From: Micromonospora_J zhanjiangensis
Lineage (GTDB): Bacteria > Actinomycetota > Actinomycetes > Mycobacteriales > Micromonosporaceae
Assembly (NCBI RefSeq): GCF_042650605.1
Contig: NZ_JBHSBN010000020.1
Span: 62,001 to 126,000 of the forward strand
Length of the DNA stretch: 64,000 nt
Direction of reading: 5' to 3'
Of the stretch, positions 1-8,707 are shown piece after piece. A program made the position numbers and the translations under genes. The notes under the pieces are model-generated. The model did no database searches. It was not told the origin of the DNA and worked only from the letters and a program-made list of their open reading frames with translations. The stretch's first letter is position 1. Every line of letters starts with the position of its first letter.

Positions 1-338
1 AGCGAGAAGTCCTGGGCCAGCCGGACCATCGCGTCGTAGATCGCCAGGTCACCGTGCGGATGCAGTCGGCCCATCACGTCGCCGACCACCCGGGCGGACT
101 TCACGTGGGCCCGGTCCGGACGGTGGCCCTGCTCGCTCATCGAGTAGAGGATCCGCCGGTGTACCGGCTTGAGGCCGTCCCGGGCGTCCGGCAGCGCGCG
201 GGAGTGGATGACCGAGTAGGCGTACTCCAGGTAGGAGTCCTCCACCTCGGTCCGCAGCGGATTGTCGACCACCCGCGCGCCCGCCTGGTCGAAGGCGGAC
301 AGGTCGACCTTCGGCTGGTTGCCCTTGCGGCGTGCCAT
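1..338 (-). CDS. parC: Type IIA topoisomerase subunit A (ParC/GyrA-like), N-terminal part only
   Basis: The gene runs off the left edge; only about the first 112 codons are here. The product is the DNA-cleaving A subunit of a type II topoisomerase, working with the B subunit encoded just upstream. Visible is the conserved N-terminal block RALPDARDGLKPVHRRILY followed by the HPHGD segment; the catalytic tyrosine lies outside the window. The ATG at 338 has a GAGGAG Shine-Dalgarno about 10 nt upstream. The gene follows the B-subunit gene by 53 nt on the same strand, so they are surely co-transcribed. I call it ParC rather than GyrA because actinobacterial gyrBA normally sits beside dnaA/recF, which are absent here; that choice is inference. 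Confidence 0.85.
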   Translation of the reverse strand, partial: MARRKGNQPKVDLSAFDQAGARVVDNPLRTEVEDSYLEYAYSVIHSRALPDARDGLKPVHRRILYSMSEQGHRPDRAHVKSARVVGDVMGRLHPHGDLAIYDAMVRLAQDFS

Positions 339-391
339 GCTCAGCGATCTCCTCGGAAAGGTTCAGGTCGGGTGTCGGGGCGGGTGCCGGA

Positions 392-2449
392 TCAGGCGTC
401 GATGGCTTCCTGGTCGACCCGGCTCGCGGAATCGACCAGCCAGTTGCGGCGCGGCTCGACCTTCTCCCCCATCAGCAGTTCGAGCACCTGCTCGGCGGCC
501 TCGACGTCGTCCATCGTGATCCGTCGGACCGACCGGGTCGCCGGGTTCATGGTGGTGTCCCACAACTCGTCGGCGTCCATCTCGCCGAGGCCCTTGAACC
601 GGGGCACCGGGGAGACCACCTGCTTGCCGGCCTTCTCCAGCCGGGCCACCGTCCGCTCCATCTCGGCCTGGGTGAAGGTGAAGATCGTCTCCGGGTTCCG
701 CCCCCTGGTGGTGACCTTGTGCAGCGGGGGCATCGCCGCGTACAGCCGGCCGGCCTCGATCACCGGTCGCATGTACTTGGCGAACAGGGTGATCAGCAGG
801 GTCCGGATGTGCGAGCCGTCGACGTCCGCGTCGGCCATGATCAGGATCCGGCCGTAGCGCATCGAGCCGAGGTCGAACGTGCGTCCCGAGCCGGCACCGA
901 GCACCTGCACGATGGCCGAGCACTCGGCGTTGTCCAGCACCTGCTGCAGGCTGGCCCGCTGCACGTTGAGGATCTTGCCTCGGATCGGCAGCAATGCCTG
1001 ATATTCGGACGAACGGGCCATTCTGCTCGTCCCGAGTGCGCTGTCGCCCTCCACGATGAACAGCTCACTGCGCTCGACCCCGGTGGACCGGCAGTCGACC
1101 AGCTTCGGCGGCATCGACGCGCCCTCCAGCGCGGTCTTGCGCCGGGCGGCGTCCTTCTGCTGCTTCTGGGTCAGCCGCACCCGGGCCGCGTCCACGATCT
1201 TCTGCAGCACCGTGCGCGCCTCGGCCTTGGTCCGCCGGCCGTCCAGCCACGTCTTGACGTGCTGCTCGACCACGTTCTGCACCACCTTGGTGATGCCCGC
1301 GGTGGAGAGTTCGTCCTTGGTCTGCGAGGTGAACTGCGGCTCCGGGATCCGGACGTGCACGACGGCGGTCATGCCCTCCAGGACGTCGTCCAGGGTGGGC
1401 AGGTCCTCCTTGGGGCGCAGCAGGCCCCGGCTGTTGCGGATCGCCTCGGTCAGCGCCCGTACGGCGGCCCGTTCGAAGCCCTTGCGGTGGGTGCCGCCGT
1501 GGGTGTTGCGGATCGTGTTGGTGAAGCACTCGACGGTGCGCTCGTAGCCGGTGCCCCAGCGGAACGCCACCTCGACCTCGGCCCGCCGCTCGACGCCGGA
1601 GCGCATCACGCCGTTCTCGTCGGCGGCGTTCTCCTTGTAGGTGCCCGTACCGGTGGCCAGCAGGGTGCCGGAGACCGGCTTGTCGCCGGTCGGGGCGAGG
1701 AACTCCACCATGTCGGCCAGGCCGTTGGGGAAGGTGAACTCCTCCTCGGTGGCCTCCTCGCCGGTCTCGTCCCGCAGCACGAAGCTGACGCCGGGGACCA
1801 GGAAGGCGGTGTTGCGCAGCTTGGTGCGGACGGCGTCGACGTCCAGCGCCGCGCCGGTCTCGAAGTAGCGGGCGTCGTACCAGTACCGGGTGCTGGTGCC
1901 GGTCGTCTCGGCGCGCCGCATCTTCCGGGTCACCCGCAGGCCGGACTCGGGGGTGAACCGCGCCGTCGGACCGTCGCCGTCGAAGGCGCCGGGGATGCCG
2001 CGCTGGAAGGACATCTGGTGAACCTTGCCGCCGCGCCGGACGGTCACGTCGTACCGCAGCGAGAGGGCGTTCACCGCCGAGGCGCCGACGCCGTGCAGGC
2101 CACCGGAGGTCTTGTAGCCGGAGCCGCCGAACTTGCCGCCGGCGTGCAGCCGGGTCAGCACCAGTTCCACGCCGGACAGGCCGGACTTGCCGTGCACGTC
2201 GGTGGGGATGCCGCGCCCGTCGTCGTCGACCTGCACCGAGCCGTCGGCGTGCAGGGTGACCTCGACCCGGGTGGCGTGACCGGCGACACCCTCGTCGGTG
2301 GAGTTGTCCAGGATCTCGTTGACGAGATGGTTGACGCCCCGACTGTCGGTCGACCCGATGTACATGCCGGGCCGCTTCCGGACGGCGTCCAGGCCCTCGA
2401 GGTGCGTGAGGTCGTCGGCCCCGTACAGGGTCTCGGGCTGCGCAGTCAA
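392..2449 (-). CDS. parE: DNA topoisomerase IV subunit B (ParE/GyrB-like ATPase)
   Basis: ATPase subunit of a type IIA topoisomerase (decatenation or relaxation of chromosomal DNA). The GHKL ATPase region shows LEGLDAVRKRPGMYIGS, the ILDNSTDE Mg/ATP motif, DDGRGIPTDVHGKSG and GGLHGVGASAVNA. The TOPRIM region has FIVEGDSALG and MADADVDGSHI, the metal-binding acidic residues. I start at TTG 2449 (685 aa) because GGGGAG lies 9 nt upstream and this gives the usual family length; the frame stays open to an ATG at 2644, which would add a 65-residue low-complexity extension unlike known homologues. The A-subunit gene follows immediately. Confidence 0.9.
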   Translation of the reverse strand: MTAQPETLYGADDLTHLEGLDAVRKRPGMYIGSTDSRGVNHLVNEILDNSTDEGVAGHATRVEVTLHADGSVQVDDDGRGIPTDVHGKSGLSGVELVLTRLHAGGKFGGSGYKTSGGLHGVGASAVNALSLRYDVTVRRGGKVHQMSFQRGIPGAFDGDGPTARFTPESGLRVTRKMRRAETTGTSTRYWYDARYFETGAALDVDAVRTKLRNTAFLVPGVSFVLRDETGEEATEEEFTFPNGLADMVEFLAPTGDKPVSGTLLATGTGTYKENAADENGVMRSGVERRAEVEVAFRWGTGYERTVECFTNTIRNTHGGTHRKGFERAAVRALTEAIRNSRGLLRPKEDLPTLDDVLEGMTAVVHVRIPEPQFTSQTKDELSTAGITKVVQNVVEQHVKTWLDGRRTKAEARTVLQKIVDAARVRLTQKQQKDAARRKTALEGASMPPKLVDCRSTGVERSELFIVEGDSALGTSRMARSSEYQALLPIRGKILNVQRASLQQVLDNAECSAIVQVLGAGSGRTFDLGSMRYGRILIMADADVDGSHIRTLLITLFAKYMRPVIEAGRLYAAMPPLHKVTTRGRNPETIFTFTQAEMERTVARLEKAGKQVVSPVPRFKGLGEMDADELWDTTMNPATRSVRRITMDDVEAAEQVLELLMGEKVEPRRNWLVDSASRVDQEAIDA

Positions 2450-2734
2450 CTCGTCGTACTCCCCGGATCGTGGCGGCGGAACACCCCCGCTGGACGTGTC
2501 GTCAGGCGGTGCGGCTAACCCCCAGGTCAGCTCGCTGAGCCTAACCGGCGGGTCGGACAACGAACCGATCACCCGCCGGATGGCGGCCGGCGGCCGAAAC
2601 CGGGCACCGACCCCGGAGGGTACGTCCCGGGACGCCGGACGCATCCGGCAGGACCGTGATCGGACCAGGCTCCGAGTTTCACAACCGACCCGCCGCCGCG
2701 CCGATTCCCGGTGGCCGGGCTGCCACGGCCCGGA

Positions 2735-3148
2735 TTATTGTCCGTCGGGCCCCGCCGAGCGTGGCTGATCATGTCCCTTCGGCCAATCTTCGGGCCATGG
2801 GTCCGCCCGTTCCTGGGCGGCCATCACCTCGTCGCCGTGGGCGAACGCCCACGCACCGATCGCCTCGATCAACGGCAGCAGGCTGCGGCCGAGTTCGGTG
2901 AGCCGGTAGTCGACCCGTGGCGGTGCGCCGGGGTACGGGACTCGTTCCACCAGCCCGTTGAAGGCCAACCGGCGCAGCGTCTCGGTGAGCACCTTCGGAC
3001 TGATGCCGCCGATCCGCTCACGCAGGTGAACGGGGCGGGCCGGGCCGTCGCGCAGCGCCCACAGCAGCACGGCGTTCCAGGTGTTGGCCAGTAGGTCGAA
3101 GGCGAGCCGGGCCCGACAGTCGGCGAGGAACGGCTGGTCGATACTCAC
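2735..3148 (-). CDS. HxlR-family winged-helix transcriptional regulator
   Basis: About 137 aa, the normal size for HxlR/MarR-like one-domain regulators. It begins with CRARLAFDLLANTWNAVLLW, the family's N-terminal helix with a conserved Cys, and contains GGISPKVLTETLRRL, the DNA-recognition region, then the wing with VERVPYPGAPPRVDYRLTELG. The start is a GTG at 3148; the frame is open further upstream, but that stretch lies antisense to the divergent reductase gene. It is divergently transcribed from the F420-reductase-like gene with 76 bp between starts, the usual arrangement for a redox- or aldehyde-sensing HxlR controlling a neighbouring oxidoreductase. The signal it senses cannot be read from the sequence. 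Confidence 0.85.
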   Translation of the reverse strand: MSIDQPFLADCRARLAFDLLANTWNAVLLWALRDGPARPVHLRERIGGISPKVLTETLRRLAFNGLVERVPYPGAPPRVDYRLTELGRSLLPLIEAIGAWAFAHGDEVMAAQERADPWPEDWPKGHDQPRSAGPDGQ

Positions 3149-3224
3149 GCACCGAATGGTGCCCGATCCGGTTCGTACTGTCGTCTTGAATCCTTCCCCG
3201 GTACGGCACACAGGAGTGGACACG

Positions 3225-3866
3225 ATGCGAATCGGAATCATCGGCACCGGCAACATGGCCGAGGCACTGGGCGGGCAGTGGGCCCGCGCCGGGCACGACG
3301 TACTGGTGGGCGGTCGGAACGCCGGCCGGGCGACGGCCCTCGCGGAGCGGATCGGCGCGCGGCCCGGCGACCCGCGGGACGCCGCCGCGCACGGCACGGA
3401 CGCGGTCCTGCTGGCGGTGCCGTACGCCGGTGCCGGCGACCTGGTGGCCGGCCTGGCCGACGCGTTGGACGGCCGCACGGTGATCGACTGCAGCAACCCG
3501 CTCGGCGCCGGGTTCCTCCTCGATACCAGGGGTGGCCCCTCCGCCGCGGACCGCATCGCGGCGGCCGCACCCGGATCCCGGGTGGTCAAGGCGTTCAACC
3601 TCTGCCACGAGAGCGTGTGGCGGTTGACCCCACCGGTCTTCGACGGCCGACCGCTCGCCGTCCCGCTCTGCGGCGACGACCCGGCCGCTCTGGAGACCGT
3701 CCGGCGGCTGGTCCGCGACCTCGGCTGCGAACCGGTCGACGGCGGCGGCCTCGACCGCGCGGAGCTGCTGGAGGCAACCGCCGCCTTCCTGATCGGGCTG
3801 TGGGTGGGCGCGGGAGCCGACGCCCAGGCGATCGCCCCGCCGTTGGCGTACTCCGGGGCCCGGTAG
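3225..3866 (+). CDS. NADPH-dependent F420 reductase-like NAD(P)-binding protein
   Basis: A 213-aa Rossmann-fold protein. The N-terminus MRIGIIGTGNMAEALG carries the GxGxxA dinucleotide site and is followed by VLVGGRN, typical of NADP-preferring members. Later VIDCSNPLG and VVKAFNL match the F420H2:NADP oxidoreductase (Fno/NpdG) and related families. The ATG at 3225 has CAGGAG about 8 nt upstream. Actinobacteria make F420, so cofactor exchange between F420 and NADP is plausible, but many paralogues have other substrates. The divergent HxlR gene is its likely regulator. It converges on helY, with a strong inverted repeat between the two stop codons. Confidence 0.8.
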   Translation: MRIGIIGTGNMAEALGGQWARAGHDVLVGGRNAGRATALAERIGARPGDPRDAAAHGTDAVLLAVPYAGAGDLVAGLADALDGRTVIDCSNPLGAGFLLDTRGGPSAADRIAAAAPGSRVVKAFNLCHESVWRLTPPVFDGRPLAVPLCGDDPAALETVRRLVRDLGCEPVDGGGLDRAELLEATAAFLIGLWVGAGADAQAIAPPLAYSGAR

Positions 3867-3878
3867 CCCGGTGATCAA

Positions 3879-3916
3879 GCGGTGAGCTGGCCGCGGCGGC
3901 GGGGTCAGCTCACCGC
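3879..3916. terminator. Bidirectional stem-loop between convergent genes
   Basis: The 11-bp perfect arms GCGGTGAGCTG (3879-3889) and CAGCTCACCGC (3906-3916) flank a 16-nt loop. The right arm overlaps the stop codon of helY. There is no T-run, as is usual for actinomycete terminators. It sits between the ends of the F420-reductase-like gene and helY. Confidence 0.55.
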
Positions 3917-6673
3917 CTGGTAGGCCAGGACGCCGCGGTTGACGGCCGTCATCGCCGCCTTCGCGGTGGCCCGCAGGTCGGCCGGCGCGCCGCCGCAGTC
4001 GGCGATCTGGCCGAGCAGGTCGACCACCTGCCGGGCCCATCGGACGAAGTCGCCGGCCGGCATCTCGCCGTCCAGGTTGTGTCCGCTGGCCAGCACCTTG
4101 GCCAGCGGCTCCCCCCGGGCCCACCGGTAGATCGGCCAGGCGAACCCCAGGTCGGGCTCCCGGGTGGTGTCCAGGCCCCGGCTGGCCTCGTCCGCCTCGA
4201 TCCCGCTCCACAACTTCAGGGTCTCGTCGACGGCCTCGGCGACCTCGCCGCGCGGCACCGACGCCCGCTCGTCGGCGTCCCGACGGGCCTCGAAGACCAG
4301 CACCGACACCGCCGACGCGAGTTCGGCCGGGCCCAGCCCGTGCCACACCCCGCGACGCAGGCACTCGGCCACCAGCAGGTCCGTCTCACCCCAGATCCGG
4401 GCGAGGGTACGACCCGCGTCGGTGACCTCGCCGGCCGGGGAGAGGTAACCACGCGCGGTGAGCAGGTCGCAGATCCGGTCGAAGGTACGGGCCAGCGAAC
4501 CGGTCCGGCTGGACACCCGCTGCCGCAGTTCCTCGGTGTCCCGTTCCAGCCGCCGACGCCGCTCCGCCCAGCGGGCGTGTTCCTCCCGGTCGGCGCAGGC
4601 GTGGCAGGGGTGCCGGCGCAACTCGGCGCGCAACTGGGTGAGCTGGTGGTCCTCGCCGCCGGACCGGGACCGGCCGCCCCGGCGGGAGCCGTGCCGGTTC
4701 AGTCCGGTGCCGCTGACCTCGGCCGCCAGGTCCCGACGGGCGGCCGGGGACCGGTGGTTGAAGTGCTTGGGCACCCGGATGCGGGCCAGCACCTCGGCCG
4801 GGCTGGTGAAGTCGCCCGGGGTGATCCGGCCGGCCCAGCGGTCCTGGGTCAGCACCAACGGTCGGGGTTCGCCGAACCCGGACCCGGCCGGGTCGAGCAC
4901 CACGGCCAGCCCGGCCCGCCGGCCCGAGGGCACCCGGATCACGTCGCCGACCCGCAGCCGCTCCAGGGACTTGATCGCCGCGGTCCGGCGCTGCACCTGC
5001 CCCTGCCGGGCGAGCGCCCGTTCCCGGTCGGCGATCGACACCCGCAGGGCGAAGTACTCGGCGAAGTCACCGTGGTGGCATTCGGCCTCCGCGTCGTACG
5101 CCTCGATCGTCTCGACGTTGCGCTGCACCTGCCGGGCCAGGCCGACCACCGACCGGTCCGCCTGGAACTGCGCGAACGACGACTCCAGCAGCTCCCGGGC
5201 GGGCGCCGCGCCGACCGACCCGACCAGGTTGACCGCCATGTTGTACGACGGCCGGAAGCTGGACCGCAGCGGATAGGTCCGGGTGGAGGCCAGCCCGGCC
5301 ACGTGCCGCGGGTCGACCTCCGGGGACCAGACCACGACGGCGTGCCCCTCGACGTCGATGCCCCGCCGGCCGGCCCGGCCGGTGAGCTGGGTGTACTCCC
5401 CCGGCGTCAGGTCGACGTGCGCCTCGCCGTTGAACTTGACCAGGCGTTCCAGCACCACGCACCGGGCCGGCATGTTGATGCCCAGCGCCAGCGTCTCGGT
5501 GGCGAAGACCGCCTTCACCAGGCCCTGGACGAACAGCTCCTCCACCACCTCCTTGAACGCGGGCAGCAGCCCGGCGTGGTGTGCGGCCAGGCCGCGCTCC
5601 AGACCGTCCAGCCACTCCCAGTAGCCGAGCACGGACAGGTCCTCGCTCGGGATGGCGGTCATCCGGCGTTCGGCGATCCGGCGGATCTCCACCCGCTCGT
5701 CGGGGGTGGTCAGCCGCAGCCCGGCGGCCAGGCACTGCTGGACGGCCGCGTCGCAGCCGGCCCGGCTGAAGATGAACATGATCGCCGGGAGCAGGTTCTC
5801 CCGGTCCAGCCGCTCCACCACGTCGGGCCGGAACGGCCCCCGCCAGCGCGGCCCGCGTCGGCCCCAGCCGGGCCCGGAGGTACGCCCCTCGCCCAGGTCC
5901 AACCGGCGCATGGTGTCCCGGGTGTAGCGCAACAGCTCCGGGTGCACGTCGTGCTTGCGGGCCGCGTCCGCGTCGTGGAACAGGTCGAACATCCGCTTGC
6001 CGACCAGCATGTGCTGCCACAGCGGCACCGGCCGGTGCTCGCTGACCACCACCTCGGTCTCGCCGCGCACGGTGACCAGCCAGTCGGCGAACTCCTCGGC
6101 GTTGGAGACGGTGGCCGACAGGGACACCAGGGTCACCGACTCCGGCAGGTGGATGATCACCTCTTCCCACACCCCGCCGCGGAACCGGTCGGCCAGGTAG
6201 TGCACCTCGTCCATCACCACGTAGGCGAGGCCGCCCAGGGTCGCCGAGCCGGCGTAGAGCATGTTGCGCAGCACCTCGGTGGTCATCACCACCACCGGGG
6301 CGTCGCCGTTGATCGCGTTGTCCCCGGTCAGCAGGCCCACCTGTTCGGCGCCGTGCCGCCGGACCAGGTCGTGGTACTTCTGGTTGGACAGCGCCTTGAT
6401 CGGGGTGGTGTAGAAGCACTTGCGCGGGGTGCCGGCGGTCCGGCCGTGCCGCAGCGCCAGGTGCACCGCGAACTCGCCCACGACCGTCTTGCCGGCGCCG
6501 GTGGGTGCGCACACCAGCACCCCACTGCCGCGCTCCAGGGCCTGGCACGCCTCGCGCTGGAAGTCGTCGAGGTCGAACCCGAGATCCTGGGCGAACTCGT
6601 GCAGGGCGGGAAAGGTGGAGGCCTGCGCGGCCCGGCGGCGCGCCGCGGCGTACCGCTCGGCGGGGCTCGACAT
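3905..6673 (-). CDS. helY: DEAD/DEAH-box RNA helicase, HelY/Mtr4-like
   Basis: A 922-aa superfamily 2 helicase of the Ski2/Mtr4 group. Walker A is APTGAGKT (residues about 57-63), the DExH box is MDEVHYLADRF, motif III is SATVSN, and motif VI lies around LTGRAGRRGID. The C-terminal third carries the DSHCT-type domain, with WARGEPLAKVL near the end. Predicted to unwind structured RNA in RNA processing or decay. In mycobacteria helY lies next to tatC/tatA and pafC/pafB, and the same neighbourhood is seen here, interrupted by a HAD gene and a lipid-kinase gene. The ATG at 6673 begins MSSPAERYAAARRRAAQAS. Confidence 0.92.
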   Translation of the reverse strand: MSSPAERYAAARRRAAQASTFPALHEFAQDLGFDLDDFQREACQALERGSGVLVCAPTGAGKTVVGEFAVHLALRHGRTAGTPRKCFYTTPIKALSNQKYHDLVRRHGAEQVGLLTGDNAINGDAPVVVMTTEVLRNMLYAGSATLGGLAYVVMDEVHYLADRFRGGVWEEVIIHLPESVTLVSLSATVSNAEEFADWLVTVRGETEVVVSEHRPVPLWQHMLVGKRMFDLFHDADAARKHDVHPELLRYTRDTMRRLDLGEGRTSGPGWGRRGPRWRGPFRPDVVERLDRENLLPAIMFIFSRAGCDAAVQQCLAAGLRLTTPDERVEIRRIAERRMTAIPSEDLSVLGYWEWLDGLERGLAAHHAGLLPAFKEVVEELFVQGLVKAVFATETLALGINMPARCVVLERLVKFNGEAHVDLTPGEYTQLTGRAGRRGIDVEGHAVVVWSPEVDPRHVAGLASTRTYPLRSSFRPSYNMAVNLVGSVGAAPARELLESSFAQFQADRSVVGLARQVQRNVETIEAYDAEAECHHGDFAEYFALRVSIADRERALARQGQVQRRTAAIKSLERLRVGDVIRVPSGRRAGLAVVLDPAGSGFGEPRPLVLTQDRWAGRITPGDFTSPAEVLARIRVPKHFNHRSPAARRDLAAEVSGTGLNRHGSRRGGRSRSGGEDHQLTQLRAELRRHPCHACADREEHARWAERRRRLERDTEELRQRVSSRTGSLARTFDRICDLLTARGYLSPAGEVTDAGRTLARIWGETDLLVAECLRRGVWHGLGPAELASAVSVLVFEARRDADERASVPRGEVAEAVDETLKLWSGIEADEASRGLDTTREPDLGFAWPIYRWARGEPLAKVLASGHNLDGEMPAGDFVRWARQVVDLLGQIADCGGAPADLRATAKAAMTAVNRGVLAYQAVS

Positions 6674-6749
6674 GTCTCAAGATTAGTGCGTGCCGGCCCG
6701 TCACACGCGGTGAGGCCGTCGAGCAGCCCCGTCGGGCCCGGTCGGTAGG

Positions 6750-7583
6750 GTGCACGGCGTGCCGGACCATGCCGAACCGCCCAAGCCTCGTACCGCGAGC
6801 GGCCCCGCCAGCGTCGGCGCCGTCCACCAGCCGGCCGGTGCCGCAGGCCGGCCGGCGCCCCGCCGGCCGGTCGACGCCGTGCTCTTCGACTTCCACGGCA
6901 CCCTCGCCCAGGTGGAGGACCCGGTCGGCTGGGTGCTCGCCGCAGCCACCGAGTGCGGCACGACGCTGGACCGGGCGAAGGCCACCGCGCTGGCCGACCG
7001 GCTGGTGATGGCCGGCCGGGCCGGCGGGCCGGCGCCGACCCGGGTGCCGCCGCACCTGGCCGAGGTGTGGGCCGACCGCGACCTCTACGAACACGCCCAC
7101 CAGGCCGCCTACACCGGGCTGGCGGCGACCGTGCCGACCGACGTGGACGGACTCCCGGACGCCCTCTACGACCGGGTACGCCGACCGGAGGGCTGGCTGC
7201 CGTACCAGGACACCGCCGACACGCTGCGCGCCCTGCGGGCGGCGGGCATACCGGTGGCCCTGGTCAGCAACATCGGCTTCGACGTCCGGCCGTTGTTCGA
7301 CGCCTGGGGCCTGACCGGCCTGATCGACGCGTTCGTACTGTCGTACGAGGTGGGCCGGTGCAAGCCGGACCCGGCGATCTTCCTGCGCGCCTGCGGCCTG
7401 CTCGGGGTCGACCCGGAGCGGACCTTGATGGTGGGCGACACCCCCGCCGACGCGGGCGCGGTACGCGCCGGCTGCGCCGTCCTGGTCCTCCCCGCCGCCG
7501 AGGCCGGCCTCCCCAACGGCCTCACCGCCGTCCTAGACCTAGCCCACCCCACCCCCACCCCCACCCCCGGCCCGCCGGGTTGA
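6750..7583 (+). CDS. HAD-superfamily hydrolase with altered motif I
   Basis: About 277 aa. The HAD core starts near residue 42 with VLFDFHGTLAQ, in which the second Asp of the usual DxDGT is His; motif II is ALVSNIG, the motif III lysine is in GRCKPDPAIF and motif IV is MVGDTPADAG. The nucleophile Asp is present but the +2 general acid is not the usual one, so phosphatase activity should not be assumed. The GTG at 6750 is used; a second GTG at 6759 is possible, and the first about 40 residues are Pro/Ala-rich. The C-terminus ends in a (PT)n tract, and its TGA stop lies inside the left arm of the palindromic repeat at 7578-7640. Confidence 0.8.
   Translation: MHGVPDHAEPPKPRTASGPASVGAVHQPAGAAGRPAPRRPVDAVLFDFHGTLAQVEDPVGWVLAAATECGTTLDRAKATALADRLVMAGRAGGPAPTRVPPHLAEVWADRDLYEHAHQAAYTGLAATVPTDVDGLPDALYDRVRRPEGWLPYQDTADTLRALRAAGIPVALVSNIGFDVRPLFDAWGLTGLIDAFVLSYEVGRCKPDPAIFLRACGLLGVDPERTLMVGDTPADAGAVRAGCAVLVLPAAEAGLPNGLTAVLDLAHPTPTPTPGPPG
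7543..7568 (-). repeat. C-rich simple repeat with G-quadruplex potential on the minus strand
   Basis: Five runs of three to five C separated by single A bases. The complementary strand therefore carries five G-runs with one-nucleotide loops, the ideal pattern for a G-quadruplex. It encodes the HPTPTPTP tail of the HAD protein and directly precedes the 24-bp hairpin. Confidence 0.7.
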
Positions 7584-7640
7584 TCATGAAGTTGTTGTCG
7601 CCCGCTCCGGCGTGTCGCGACAACAACTTCATGATCAACC
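7578..7640. repeat. Perfect 24-bp inverted repeat (intergenic palindrome)
   Basis: Arms at 7578-7601 and 7617-7640 are exact reverse complements over 24 nt (core TGATCATGAAGTTGTTGTCG), with a 15-nt loop. It is clearly AT-richer than its surroundings. It fills the gap between the convergent HAD and lipid-kinase genes and supplies the HAD gene's TGA. It may act as a two-way terminator; the composition suggests a member of an interspersed palindromic repeat family. Confidence 0.8.
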
Positions 7641-7653
7641 GCCGGAACCGGGG

Positions 7654-8607
7654 TCAGAGCAGCAGGTTGGTTGCGTGGGGGACGGCGGTGATCGTCACGG
7701 GGAGCGGGGTGGCGCGTTCGCCGTCGGCGTAGGCGGTGATGTCGTGTGCGGCCAGCTCGACGGTGCGGGCCCGGAAGGTGCGCACCAGCGGGTGGTCGAC
7801 GTGGGTGCCCCGGGCGAGGCGGGGCTTGACCCGCATCAGCTCGCGCCGGTCGAACCGGCCGCCGACCACGACGTCGAGCAGGCCGTCGGTCGGGTCGGCG
7901 GCGGGACAGATCCGCAGGCCGCCGCCGTAGCTGGCGCAGTTGCCGACGGCCACCAGCACCGCGTCGAACTCGTGCGGGACACCGTCCAGCACCAGCCGGT
8001 AGCGGCGGGGGCGCAACCGGGCCAGTTCGACCAGGATCGCCAGGTCGTACCGGCGGCGGCCGCGCGGCCAGCGCATCCGGTTGGCCCGTTCGTTGACGAT
8101 CGCGTCGAAGCCGGCGGCGAGCACCGCGCCGAACCACCGTACGCTGCCGTCCGGGCCGGTCATCCGGGCCAGGTCGACCGGGCGGGTGCGCCCGGCGGCG
8201 AGCGCCGCGCCGATCGCGTCGGCGGCGGCCAGCGGGTCGGCGGGGAATCCGGTGTCGGCGGCGAAGTCGTTGCCGGTCCCGGTGGGCACCGCGCCGTAGG
8301 CCACCGGGGTGCCCGCCACGGCCTGCAACGCCAGGTGGACCGTGCCGTCGCCGCCCACGGTGACCAGGGCCGCGGCGCCGTCGGCGACGGCGTCGTGGCA
8401 GGCGGCCAGGGCCTGGTCCGGGGTGTCGGCGGTCAACAGCCGCAGCGTCCGGCCGGCCACCGCGAGCCGGTCCAGCACCGCCGGCAGCAGGTCGGCGTGC
8501 CGCCCCCGGCCGGCGGTCGGGTTGGTCAGCACCGCCACCGGGCCGGCCGGGACGGGACCGGCCGGCGCGAGCGCCGGCCGGTGATCGTGTTCGGTCACGG
8601 CGAGCAC
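7654..8607 (-). CDS. Diacylglycerol kinase family lipid kinase
   Basis: A 317-aa member of the DAGK/YegS/sphingosine-kinase family. The N-terminal lobe has VLTNPTAGRGRHADLLPAV; the nucleotide motif VTVGGDGTVHLAL and PTGTGNDFA follow; the C-terminal beta domain holds DGLLDVVVGG and AYADGER. It phosphorylates a lipid (diacylglycerol or related) at the membrane using ATP. GTG starts at 8607 and 8598 are both possible; GGAAGG lies 4 nt before the first and 13 nt before the second. It sits downstream of tatC, separated by a strong stem-loop, so probably has its own promoter. Confidence 0.88.
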   Translation of the reverse strand: MLAVTEHDHRPALAPAGPVPAGPVAVLTNPTAGRGRHADLLPAVLDRLAVAGRTLRLLTADTPDQALAACHDAVADGAAALVTVGGDGTVHLALQAVAGTPVAYGAVPTGTGNDFAADTGFPADPLAAADAIGAALAAGRTRPVDLARMTGPDGSVRWFGAVLAAGFDAIVNERANRMRWPRGRRRYDLAILVELARLRPRRYRLVLDGVPHEFDAVLVAVGNCASYGGGLRICPAADPTDGLLDVVVGGRFDRRELMRVKPRLARGTHVDHPLVRTFRARTVELAAHDITAYADGERATPLPVTITAVPHATNLLL

Positions 8608-8632
8608 CGTACCTTCCGGCCGTGACCAGCGG

Positions 8633-8666
8633 TAACCCCCGGCGGTACGGCTGTCGCCGGGGGTTA
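8633..8666 (-). terminator. Stem-loop downstream of tatC
   Basis: Perfect 12-bp arms TAACCCCCGGCG (8633-8644) and CGCCGGGGGTTA (8655-8666) around a 10-nt loop, 41 nt after the tatC stop on the minus strand. It probably ends the tatA-tatC transcript. Confidence 0.65.
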
Positions 8667-8707
8667 GGCGCGGCTGGTACGGACGCTTGCTGAGGGTACC
8701 GACTGGA

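Noticed and set aside
332..2518. Long open frame antisense to the topoisomerase B gene
   Set aside because: A mirror of the real gene's codon bias in GC-rich DNA: no domain, His/Gly/Val-rich composition, and the opposite strand has clear GHKL and TOPRIM motifs.
2450..2644. N-terminal extension of the topoisomerase B subunit from ATG 2644
   Set aside because: The extra 65 residues are low-complexity and unlike the family; TTG 2449 has a good ribosome-binding site.
4079..6748. 889-codon open frame antisense to helY
   Set aside because: Composition is Gly/Val/Gln/His-rich and motif-free, while the opposite strand encodes an intact helicase.
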